Assembly (NCBI RefSeq): GCF_018736045.1
Contig: NZ_CP076132.1
Location: 1,845,501-1,909,500, forward strand
DNA length: 64,000 nt
Reading direction: 5' to 3'
From: Flammeovirga yaeyamensis
GTDB lineage: Bacteria; Bacteroidota; Bacteroidia; Cytophagales; Flammeovirgaceae
Shown: piece after piece, positions 8,257-15,202 of the stretch
Position numbering within the stretch: position 1 is the first letter of the stretch
How the letters are laid out: each line of letters starts with the position of its first letter
Program-made: the position numbers and the translations under genes
Notes under the pieces: generated by a model
The model's input: only the letters and a program-made list of their open reading frames with translations
What the model was told of the DNA's origin: nothing
Database searches by the model: none

Positions 8257-8592
8257 ATGATTAACTTCTTTATAATTTGCGCCACATTATTGTTCCTCTC
8301 AGTATTTCCCTTACCTACTGAGTACTATGTATTTTTAAAAGTAATTATTAGTATTGGGGCCGTTCTTGCTTCTGCAAGAGAGTGGAAAATGTTTCAACGG
8401 TTAACCGTTCACTTGTTAGGGTTTGTTTCCATCTTTGTTGTTTTTAATCCATTATTTCCATTAGAGATTGGTAGTAAGTTAGTTTGGATTTTTATTGATT
8501 TCGCAGCAGGTGGTTTATTTGTGTACTACTCATTATTCAGAAAGGTGAGTATTGTAAATAAGTTTAGGAAACGAAAGACTGAAAAAGTGTAA
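8257..8592 (+). CDS. DUF6804-like small membrane protein
   Basis: The 111-residue protein has four hydrophobic helices (about 3-17, 24-42, 48-64, 70-92) and a basic C-terminal tail. The pattern of a Pro-Thr-Glu-Tyr-Tyr start of the second helix and an FNPLFPLEIGSKLVW stretch before the last helix resembles small Bacteroidota membrane proteins of the DUF6804 family. Function unknown. It is monocistronic, with a -7 box upstream and a strong terminator directly downstream. Confidence 0.75.
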   Translation: MINFFIICATLLFLSVFPLPTEYYVFLKVIISIGAVLASAREWKMFQRLTVHLLGFVSIFVVFNPLFPLEIGSKLVWIFIDFAAGGLFVYYSLFRKVSIVNKFRKRKTEKV

Positions 8593-8654
8593 TCATTACT
8601 AAAAACCAATAAAAAACCTATATCAATTTACTAAAAGCAGCAATAAGAAATTTT

Positions 8655-8688
8655 GGCTTTGATGATTCAATTCATCAAAGCCTTTTTT
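8655..8688 (+). terminator. Rho-independent terminator
   Basis: An 11-bp perfect stem (GGCTTTGATGA with TCATCAAAGCC), a 6-base loop and six T follow the small membrane gene. Confidence 0.88.
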
Positions 8689-8704
8689 AGTTTTTGGGGG
8701 AAGA

Positions 8705-9112
8705 TCAATTATCAAACTTAAAGTATTCGTTAGCAACTTCACCTTCCGGGTAAGTGGTAATTACTACTTTAATTCCTTTATTATCAGCGGTAAGATTAAG
8801 AATAGTTCCTCCCTTACACTCAATAATGTTTTGGTATTTTAAATTTTCAGCAAATAGAGTATTAAAATACTTAGTTTGTTCTTCATTACACATTTGGTGA
8901 AATAAACTTTCTGCCAATTCCAAAGCAAGAAAATCATAATCTTCAATATTTTCCAAAGCGTTAAAATGATCGGTAAATACAACGGTGTCATCTTCCAAGG
9001 TAACTTTTGTATGTTCTTCTGAACGTAAAGCCATAATGGCAATTTCTTTTGTTTGAGCGAATGAAGTGATTTGAAATAAAAGGAAGATGGATAGAGTGAT
9101 TAACTTTTTCAT
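8705..9112 (-). CDS. Secreted hypothetical protein
   Basis: The 135-residue product begins with a Sec signal peptide ending near SFAQ (about residue 20). The mature part of about 115 residues is acidic, with one Cys pair candidate (in QMCNEE and IIECKGG), and I do not recognise its family. It follows the metallo-beta-lactamase-fold gene by 49 bases on the same strand, and a UUCG-capped hairpin lies in the gap. It may be a partner of that hydrolase or an independent protein expressed at lower level. Confidence 0.7.
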   Translation of the reverse strand: MKKLITLSIFLLFQITSFAQTKEIAIMALRSEEHTKVTLEDDTVVFTDHFNALENIEDYDFLALELAESLFHQMCNEEQTKYFNTLFAENLKYQNIIECKGGTILNLTADNKGIKVVITTYPEGEVANEYFKFDN

Positions 9113-9128
9113 AATGATATTTTTTAGT

Positions 9129-9146
9129 GCCGACCCGAAGGCCGGC
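9129..9146 (-). terminator. UUCG-capped hairpin between two minus-strand genes
   Basis: On the minus strand GCCGGCC-TTCG-GGTCGGC forms a 7-bp stem (one G-U pair) with the exceptionally stable UUCG tetraloop. Only ACTAAAAAA follows, not a U-run, so partial termination or mRNA 3'-end protection is more likely than full termination. Confidence 0.5.
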
Positions 9147-9161
9147 TTATTATTTTAATAA

Positions 9162-10718
9162 TTATTTATTCTCTGTGTTATCTAATTTATAATCTCTGCT
9201 TTTGATGAAATTACCATCAGAATCGAAGTCTGTTCTTCTTCTCTTCATTGAAGAAGGAATCTTTTCTGTAGGAACGAATATTGGTTTATCTGATGGCCAT
9301 ACTGGCATTAACTCTGGTTGGTATCCTTCTGGGTAGTACTCTTCTGGTTTATACTGCATGTCTCTAATATATTGGTTCTGCATGTCCTCTCTTTTCTTTC
9401 TTGGAACTGGTACAATCATACCATCGTTTGCAGATACCTGAGATCCTGCCTGAGGAGGTGTAGCATTTGGATAATCTGGTAACTGACCATCTCTTACCCA
9501 AATTTTATCTTTTGTGACATTCACAACCACTCCATCAAAACCAAAGTGGAAAGGACCGTTATAATGTTCTCTAACTTCTGCCACCATTTCGTTGTTGGCA
9601 TACAAATCGTCGAAGGTGTGAGTGGCCATCGCTAATCTTGGATTGGCATCATCGTATAATTTACCGGCTGCATAAGCAGGGTTGTGGTGCGTATCGATGG
9701 TATATCTAGAAAGTACTGCCGGAACACCATATACTTGAGAAGATATTGAAACTACTTCTACTTGCATCTCTGTAATCAAGACATCGGCGTCTTTACCATA
9801 TTTAGCGGTTAATTTATTAGGTCTACCATCACCAGAGAAAACAACCGACATACCTTTGTATTCTACTCGGTAAGCAGAAGCTCCATCTTTACAGTGTGCT
9901 TGTTGCCAGTGGATCACTTGAATTCCATCTTGGTCATAGATTACACCACCATCATCAGTGAAATCGAATTCGTTTACTTCAATTTCCCATCCTCTACCAA
10001 TAGGGAACACATCGAAAGCATCTCTGTGCCATTCCGTCATCATCTTCATACCTTCAACCATGTGTGCTGTACCGTATTTAGGTTCAGAACCCGATGGTCC
10101 AGTAATTCTTAGAGGTTCGTTCCATCTACCGTTCCATGCACCAAACATATACACATAAGGTAATGCACCGTAGTGGTCAACATGCAAGTGAGTTAAGAAT
10201 ACGTCGTTGATCTCGTTTAAGGCAATACCAGCACCAACAAAGTTAGCAACCGAACCTTCTCCAATATCAAAGATTAAGTTCTTACCATTGCCAAATTGTA
10301 TTAAGATAGAAGTATTGGCTTGACCTGGACGAATCATTGGAGAAGATCCCATAAATATGATTCTAATTTCTTCTTCCAAAAGATCCTCTGTGTTAGGATA
10401 CCAATTGGCTGCTGAAACCATATGATCCATTGGAGCGATTCCTTCAAACATTAAACCTTCATTCCACCTTCCTAATGGAACACCTGCTGTTAAAGTGGTC
10501 ATTAATTGAGCAGAATCTGTTTGGAAAACACCTGCTTGATTTTTTAAATCATTAATGTCATCAGTAACTACACTTTCTTTATTGTTAACATAGCCAGCAG
10601 CTTTTGTACCTGTTCCTTTATAATCACCTTTGTAATCATTTGGACCTTGATCGTATTGTGCTACAACATTGAATGTCATAAATAAACTGATAGCAAAAAG
10701 AGATATTAATTTTTTCAT
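9162..10718 (-). CDS. Secreted metallo-beta-lactamase-fold hydrolase (GntH-like)
   Basis: This 518-residue protein has a Sec signal peptide (cleavage near VVAQ, residue 21). It has a metallo-beta-lactamase fold with the zinc motif His177-x-His179-x-Asp181-His182 in FLTHLHVDHYG, and later VFSGDG and HTFDD segments supply further ligand candidates. The long insertion after the zinc motif and the GTAHMVEGM region resemble the large periplasmic MBL proteins annotated as GntH-type. I cannot support a guanitoxin role, since no other gnt gene is present. The C-terminal 90 residues are Pro-rich. Two near-identical palindromes lie 19 and 135 bases upstream of the start, so expression is probably controlled by a dimeric repressor. 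Confidence 0.85.
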   Translation of the reverse strand: MKKLISLFAISLFMTFNVVAQYDQGPNDYKGDYKGTGTKAAGYVNNKESVVTDDINDLKNQAGVFQTDSAQLMTTLTAGVPLGRWNEGLMFEGIAPMDHMVSAANWYPNTEDLLEEEIRIIFMGSSPMIRPGQANTSILIQFGNGKNLIFDIGEGSVANFVGAGIALNEINDVFLTHLHVDHYGALPYVYMFGAWNGRWNEPLRITGPSGSEPKYGTAHMVEGMKMMTEWHRDAFDVFPIGRGWEIEVNEFDFTDDGGVIYDQDGIQVIHWQQAHCKDGASAYRVEYKGMSVVFSGDGRPNKLTAKYGKDADVLITEMQVEVVSISSQVYGVPAVLSRYTIDTHHNPAYAAGKLYDDANPRLAMATHTFDDLYANNEMVAEVREHYNGPFHFGFDGVVVNVTKDKIWVRDGQLPDYPNATPPQAGSQVSANDGMIVPVPRKKREDMQNQYIRDMQYKPEEYYPEGYQPELMPVWPSDKPIFVPTEKIPSSMKRRRTDFDSDGNFIKSRDYKLDNTENK

Positions 10719-10736
10719 TTTAGTGAATTTTTTAAC

Positions 10737-10752
10737 TTAACCAAATGGTTAA
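10737..10752. promoter_or_regulatory. 16-bp palindromic operator candidate (copy 1)
   Basis: TTAACCAAATGGTTAA is a perfect 6-bp dyad around AAAT, starting 18 bases before the ATG of the secreted MBL hydrolase. Copy 2 matches it at 14 of 16 positions. The layout resembles operators of TetR-type dimeric regulators, but no regulator gene is adjacent. Confidence 0.6.
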
Positions 10753-10852
10753 ATTAGGTTTATGATTTTGCAAATTGATTTGATTATTAACTTCAAATCA
10801 AGAGAGTATAAATTTTATCATCAAATATTATTGGTTGATATTAAACTTATAT

Positions 10853-10868
10853 TTAACTAAACGGTTAA
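10853..10868. promoter_or_regulatory. 16-bp palindromic operator candidate (copy 2)
   Basis: TTAACTAAACGGTTAA is the second copy, 116 bases from copy 1 on the promoter side of the MBL gene. The shared consensus is TTAACYAAAYGGTTAA. Confidence 0.58.
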
Positions 10869-10924
10869 ACTGTGTTTGGGTTGCGGTATTTAAATTGATT
10901 AACAATAATAATTTAAATAAATAG

Positions 10925-10953
10925 AAAAAGGCTTCCTTTCGGAAACCCTTTTT
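10925..10953 (-). terminator. Terminator of the leucine-rich-repeat gene
   Basis: The arms AAAAAGG and CCTTTTT plus an inner CC/GG-type stem give a hairpin with a small internal loop. On the minus strand it ends in CCTTTTTCT. It lies 50 bases past the stop of the LRR gene. Confidence 0.65.
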
Positions 10954-11002
10954 CATCATCATCATCTATATATTAATCAAAGTGAGGTTGTTTATGGTTA
11001 AC

Positions 11003-12319
11003 CTACTTTGTGATATATACTCCGTTGTTATATAATTGAGTGAGTGTATTGTTTAGATTAGAATCATCATCTAGTGGATTATTTTTTATGTTGAGATATT
11101 CCAACTGCTTTAACTGAATAAGTTGATTAGGAATTTTCTCAATCATATTGCTACTAATATTTAATTCTTTTAATTGATCTAATTGGGTAATACCCTCTGG
11201 AAGGTCTGAGAGTTGATTATCATAAATATCAAGTATTCTTAATTTACTAAGTTGTTTGATATTGATAAATCCTCTCAGTTTGTTATGATGAATGTAGAGT
11301 GCTTGCAAATTCTTTAATTCACCTAATTCATCAGGAACATCTTCCAAAAGATTAAATGAGAGATAGAGCTTAGTTAAGTTTTGTAGTTGTCTAATATCAG
11401 CATCAACCTCAGTAATCTGATTATGATAGATATCTAATTCTTTTAATTGCTTTAATGAAAATACTTCTTTTGGGATTTCCTGGATCTTATTTCGGTAAAG
11501 TATCAAGTTTTCTAATTGAGTTAATTGTCCAATAGACTCAGGAATTTCTGCTATGTTATTTGACGCTAGTAGAAGAACCTTTAATTGTTGTAATTGACCA
11601 ATTTCTTTGGGAATAAAGTCAACAAATCCTTCATTAATAGATAAGTTGGATAACCTTTTCATTCTACAAATAGAGTAGGGGTCGATTAAAGCACTCGATC
11701 GATCAAGGTTTAAACTTTCAATTGATTTACACTTGTGGATTCTTTTGGTGTTTATCAAAGGGTTATTTCCAATACGAAGCACCTTAAGTTTCTTAAGCTT
11801 ACGTAAACCTTTTGGTAACTGAGAAATACCACAATCACTTAAATCCAAATACTCTAGATTTTTAAACTTCTTTATTTTAATCCTTTTATCTGAAAAATCA
11901 TTTTGAGATAAATTTAGATATCGAATATTTTCTATCGATTTTAAATCTGTTGGAAATTGCTTTAGTCGATGATTGGTAAATACGAGGGTATCCAAATTTT
12001 CTAACCCTACAATTTTATCTGGAATTTGATTTAAGTCAGTTGCACTAAATTTGATTTTATGTTCTTGATATGAAAGTGTAGTACAGTGACTTAATACCTC
12101 AATACGTTTTTCTTTTCTTCTTTTTTCATCTCGTTCTTTAATTCTCTGAGCAGAGGTTATATGATAACTATTTTTTAAAAGAGTCTTATGAAGTCGTTTA
12201 GATTTGAATGCTACTATCTGTTCAACCTGTTTGTGCTTGATATCTTTTCTACTTTCTTGAGCAAAAATAAACGAACAATAATTGATAAATAGGAGTGAAA
12301 GAAAAAGTTTGATATTCAT
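11003..12319 (-). CDS. Secreted leucine-rich-repeat protein
   Basis: I use the ATG at 12317-12319 (complement), which starts a clear Sec signal peptide ending near SFIFAQ. The open frame extends 14 residues upstream without signal-like features. The mature 418 residues begin with a basic helical part of about 60 residues and then carry about 14 leucine-rich repeats of 22-24 residues with the LxxLxxLxLxxNxLxxIP pattern, from about residue 85 to the end. Such repeats mediate protein binding, and here the domain should be periplasmic or extracellular. No C-terminal sorting domain is visible. The repeated DNA is caused by the protein repeats and is not a CRISPR array. Its terminator lies at 10925-10953. 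Confidence 0.87.
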   Translation of the reverse strand: MNIKLFLSLLFINYCSFIFAQESRKDIKHKQVEQIVAFKSKRLHKTLLKNSYHITSAQRIKERDEKRRKEKRIEVLSHCTTLSYQEHKIKFSATDLNQIPDKIVGLENLDTLVFTNHRLKQFPTDLKSIENIRYLNLSQNDFSDKRIKIKKFKNLEYLDLSDCGISQLPKGLRKLKKLKVLRIGNNPLINTKRIHKCKSIESLNLDRSSALIDPYSICRMKRLSNLSINEGFVDFIPKEIGQLQQLKVLLLASNNIAEIPESIGQLTQLENLILYRNKIQEIPKEVFSLKQLKELDIYHNQITEVDADIRQLQNLTKLYLSFNLLEDVPDELGELKNLQALYIHHNKLRGFINIKQLSKLRILDIYDNQLSDLPEGITQLDQLKELNISSNMIEKIPNQLIQLKQLEYLNIKNNPLDDDSNLNNTLTQLYNNGVYITK

Positions 12320-12386
12320 GAAAGTTAGTTTTTTCGGGTTGTTGTAGATGAAATACAACAACCCGTAATATTTTATTTAGATAAAA

Positions 12387-13940
12387 TTATAACTTAAAAT
12401 GTACAGGTAATATTAGTCTTTGTTTTACAACTTGTCCTCTTTGCGTTGCAGGATGCCAATCTACCACAGTTTTTTCTACTGCAGCTCTTGCTACTTCATC
12501 TAGAGAAGGATGTAAACCTCTCACTACTTTTACATCTTCTGCTTTACCCTCTTTATTCACAATAAATTGAACATAAACTTTACCTTCAACATCAGTACGG
12601 GCTAATTCTTTAGGCCATTTGATATTTTGACCTAATTTGTCATAGAAAGCCTGCATTCCATTGGGTGCTCCAGCAGGGTTTTCAACCACTTCGAATATTT
12701 CTTCCTTATCCTGTTCAACATTAGCCATTTTACTTGCAAATTCTTTCTCTGCATCATAATCTCTTTCGGTATAGGGAAGAGATTTTATTTGAGAAATAAT
12801 AGGTGATTTTAGAGCATCTCTAAAAGTCATTACAATAATACCGTCAACCTTCCCATGAAACATTACAGGCATTTTTGAAGTTTCCTTAATCACATTGATA
12901 GTTTCAATGTTTCCAGGTTCTAACTGATCAGATGTAATTGTAGAAGTTCCTTCCTCAAGGTTAGATGAAAATATTTTACCTTGAGTATCCCAATACGTTT
13001 TATCTTCAATATTAAAACCATATAATGTCTTAACGTTCACATCTTTCAATTGATCATTCATCGCTCTCACCTCATTATCGACGCAAGATTGAAGTACAAC
13101 AATAGAACCTAAGATAGAAATAAGAGATACAATCGAGAAAGCACGTTTCCATTGTGCTGAGCGTTCTTGTTTTAGCATTTTAATTCTTGTTTTTACGGTG
13201 GAAAATTGAAATCCATGGCCGACACTAAGAGAGAGATCTTCAAAAAGTGATCGAACCATTAACTGACCGTATGATGCATCGTTAGTCATTTCATTCGCCT
13301 TTTTATCGGCAATGTATTCATGCTGCGTGCGCAGTGCAGCATCAATGATATATATCGCAGGATGGAACCAAAATAGAATTTTAATCAATTCCATCGCAAA
13401 TATGTCAATAGAGTGTAGTTCTTTAACATGCGTTTCTTCATGTCTAAGAATCAGTAACTGCTCTTTTTTATTCAGTTCTTTTGAGTTATCCCAAAAGATA
13501 TATTTCAGATAAGCAAAGGTTGGATACTTACCCTCGGTGAAAACCAAATGGTTTCCTTCAAATTTTTCCCACTTACTTTTCGAGATAAATCGTATTAATT
13601 TGATATTCGAAAAAATAAATCGAATAAGTAATGCAGAGGTAATTCCTATATAGAGCCAAAGTAAAATAGACCAATAATTAATGGTCGTTAAAGTCTCTTT
13701 TACAGAAGTACCTTCACCAATAGTGAGTTCAGGAAGATAAACAGTTGGTAAACTTTGTATTGCAACTATATCAGCAGTATAGCTTAGCATATTTACTGCC
13801 GGGAACAATAAACTAATAATTAACCCCAACAATAGTGTCAGCCTGTTTTGTTGAAAAAACGTTTGCTTCTTTAAGAATAGTATATAAACTAAAGAAAGGA
13901 GAGTAATACCAATAGAGGAGATAAATAGATAGCGTATCAT
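12387..13940 (-). CDS. BlaR1/MecR1-like M56 metallopeptidase with TonB C-terminal domain
   Basis: The 517-residue protein has N-terminal membrane helices (about 3-22, 35-52, 89-110). Next comes an M56 zinc peptidase domain with HEETH at 167-171 and a downstream HEYIAD segment, a further membrane helix near 268-285, and a periplasmic part ending in a TonB C-terminal domain (about 430-517, with the GKVYVQFIVNKEGK pattern). Classical BlaR1 carries a penicillin-sensor domain at this place. The TonB_C fusion is a known Bacteroidota variant whose signal is unknown. It begins 3 bases after the BlaI-type repressor gene, so the pair forms a signalling operon in which the peptidase presumably inactivates the repressor. 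Confidence 0.92.
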   Translation of the reverse strand: MIRYLFISSIGITLLSLVYILFLKKQTFFQQNRLTLLLGLIISLLFPAVNMLSYTADIVAIQSLPTVYLPELTIGEGTSVKETLTTINYWSILLWLYIGITSALLIRFIFSNIKLIRFISKSKWEKFEGNHLVFTEGKYPTFAYLKYIFWDNSKELNKKEQLLILRHEETHVKELHSIDIFAMELIKILFWFHPAIYIIDAALRTQHEYIADKKANEMTNDASYGQLMVRSLFEDLSLSVGHGFQFSTVKTRIKMLKQERSAQWKRAFSIVSLISILGSIVVLQSCVDNEVRAMNDQLKDVNVKTLYGFNIEDKTYWDTQGKIFSSNLEEGTSTITSDQLEPGNIETINVIKETSKMPVMFHGKVDGIIVMTFRDALKSPIISQIKSLPYTERDYDAEKEFASKMANVEQDKEEIFEVVENPAGAPNGMQAFYDKLGQNIKWPKELARTDVEGKVYVQFIVNKEGKAEDVKVVRGLHPSLDEVARAAVEKTVVDWHPATQRGQVVKQRLILPVHFKL

Positions 13941-13943
13941 AAC

Positions 13944-14315
13944 TTATTCTTTTTTGTTTTTATCTGACTCTAAATCATTTAATAAATCTTCTAATTCATT
14001 GATATTGACATCTTCTTTTTTAGCAAAGAAGGATACCATGTTTTCAAAAGAACCACTAAAGAAACGCCCAACAAAGCTTTTTAAATACTGATGTGAGTAT
14101 TGTTCTTTGCTTATCAAAGGATAATATTGATGTGACTTCCCAAAGGTTTCATGACCAACAAATTCCTTTTGCTCTAAAATTCTAATAATAGTAGAGATGG
14201 TATTGTAAGCAGGTTTTGGTTCTGGAAGTTCTGCTATAATCTCTTTTACAAAACCTTTATTTAGGTTCCATAAAACTTGCATTACTTGTTCTTCTGCAGT
14301 GGTTAACTTTTTCAT
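13944..14315 (-). CDS. BlaI/MecI/CopY-family transcriptional repressor
   Basis: The 123 residues form a winged-helix BlaI-type repressor. The N-terminal EEQVMQVLWNLNKGFVKEI helix and the PKPAYNTISTIIRIL recognition helix are canonical, followed by a dimerisation tail. It precedes the M56 peptidase gene by 3 bases. Three 16-bp palindromes 59-124 bases upstream of its start are the likely autoregulatory operators. The partner protein suggests derepression by proteolysis. Confidence 0.95.
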   Translation of the reverse strand: MKKLTTAEEQVMQVLWNLNKGFVKEIIAELPEPKPAYNTISTIIRILEQKEFVGHETFGKSHQYYPLISKEQYSHQYLKSFVGRFFSGSFENMVSFFAKKEDVNINELEDLLNDLESDKNKKE

Positions 14316-14374
14316 ATGATAGATGATGATTGAATGAAATAGTACTTAACTATTCGAATACATCTGCAATTATC

Positions 14375-14390
14375 AACTAAAAGTTTAGTT
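14375..14390. promoter_or_regulatory. BlaI-type operator candidate 1
   Basis: AACTAAAAGTTTAGTT, an almost perfect 16-bp dyad 60 bases upstream of the repressor start. Confidence 0.7.
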
Positions 14391-14403
14391 ATCAAAATTT
14401 ATC

Positions 14404-14419
14404 AACTAATATTTTAGTT
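14404..14419. promoter_or_regulatory. BlaI-type operator candidate 2
   Basis: AACTAATATTTTAGTT, second copy, 29 bases from copy 1 (start to start). Shared consensus AACTAA-n4-TTAGTT. Confidence 0.7.
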
Positions 14420-14423
14420 AAAA

Positions 14424-14439
14424 AACTAAAAACTTAGTT
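14424..14439. promoter_or_regulatory. BlaI-type operator candidate 3
   Basis: AACTAAAAACTTAGTT, third copy, 20 bases (about two helical turns) from copy 2, an arrangement that would allow cooperative dimer binding on one face of the DNA. Confidence 0.65.
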
Positions 14440-14614
14440 GAAAACGCAACTCAACAAGATTAAAATAGGTTTAACATATTACGCAATATGAACTCAATGT
14501 TAAGAAAGTGAATATTATAAAATAATCCATTAACAGTCAATAAATCAACGATTTACACATGAAAACACTTTTATTGAGTCATATACATGATGTTAATCAT
14601 CAAAAAATGATAAG

Positions 14615-14653
14615 TGTGATTCACACGCTTTACAAATGTTTTATCTATATTTG
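14615..14653 (+). promoter_or_regulatory. Putative promoter with dyad in place of -33 box
   Basis: TATATTTG (14646-14653) matches the Bacteroidota -7 box. No TTG lies at the expected -33 position, where instead the perfect dyad TGTGATTCACA (14615-14625) is found. This could mean an activator-dependent promoter for the TonB_C protein gene. Confidence 0.4.
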
Positions 14654-14711
14654 TTACATCAATGTTAACAAAGAGTGACATTGGAATGACGACAAACAAA
14701 AAAATACAACT

Positions 14712-15116
14712 ATGAAAAAATTAAATATATTATCGGCTTTATTATTCACATTTGCTTTATTCTTAAATAGTGCTACTGCAGAAAATCATCCAGAAGATGA
14801 CAAACCTTTATTCTCATATAAGCAGGCTAAAGTTATTAACTACGAGGAGGCTATGCGTTTAGTAGAGTATCCTGAGATAGGAAAAAATTTAGCAATCGAA
14901 GGTACTGTTAAAGTAAGAGTATATGTTAGTGCTGAGGGGACCGTAGAGAAATATACTATTATGGAAGGTTCTGATACTCGTTTAGCATCTGCAGTAGATA
15001 ATGCAGTGAAATCTTTAGAGTTTGAGCCAACGGTTGTAATTAATAATACAACAGGGGATGCAGAAGCAGTTCCATCTTGGGTGGTGATACCATTCAATTT
15101 TTCATTGAATTTCTAA
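14712..15116 (+). CDS. Secreted TonB C-terminal-domain protein
   Basis: The 134-residue product has a Sec signal peptide (about residues 1-23, cleavage near SATA). The rest is one TonB_C-like domain with GTVKVRVYVSAEGTVEKYTI and a FEPTVV segment. It lacks the membrane anchor and Pro-rich spacer of a true TonB, so it cannot couple to ExbBD in the normal way. The same domain type ends the BlaR-like peptidase transcribed divergently, so the two might recognise a common periplasmic ligand or each other. A strong terminator follows. Confidence 0.82.
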   Translation: MKKLNILSALLFTFALFLNSATAENHPEDDKPLFSYKQAKVINYEEAMRLVEYPEIGKNLAIEGTVKVRVYVSAEGTVEKYTIMEGSDTRLASAVDNAVKSLEFEPTVVINNTTGDAEAVPSWVVIPFNFSLNF

Positions 15117-15150
15117 ATATAACAAGTAGAAATATTATATTCTTCAAAGT

Positions 15151-15180
15151 AAAAAAGCCTGTCGTAAGACAGGCTTTTTT
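15151..15180. terminator. Bidirectional terminator
   Basis: AAAAAAGCCTGTC-GTAA-GACAGGCTTTTTT is a 13-bp perfect stem with T-runs on both strands. It serves the TonB_C gene (plus) and the YgiQ gene (minus). Confidence 0.92.
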
Positions 15181-15202
15181 GTTTATATCAATTTAGAAAA
15201 AG

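Larger units (their letters stand above)
14316..14711. other. Divergent control region with three operators
   Basis: This 396-base intergenic region lies between the BlaI-type gene (minus) and the TonB_C protein gene (plus). The part near blaI holds three palindromes. The part near 14712 holds a TAnnTTTG box and the dyad TGTGATTCACA. I see no small gene or RNA in the remaining AT-rich sequence. Confidence 0.7.

Noticed and set aside
9162..10718. Assignment of the secreted MBL protein to guanitoxin synthesis
   Set aside because: The similarity is to a broad family of large MBL proteins, and no other gnt gene is present in the window.
11003..12319. Repeated DNA units resembling a direct-repeat array
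   Set aside because: They follow the leucine-rich-repeat protein repeats and have no spacers of constant length, so this is not CRISPR.
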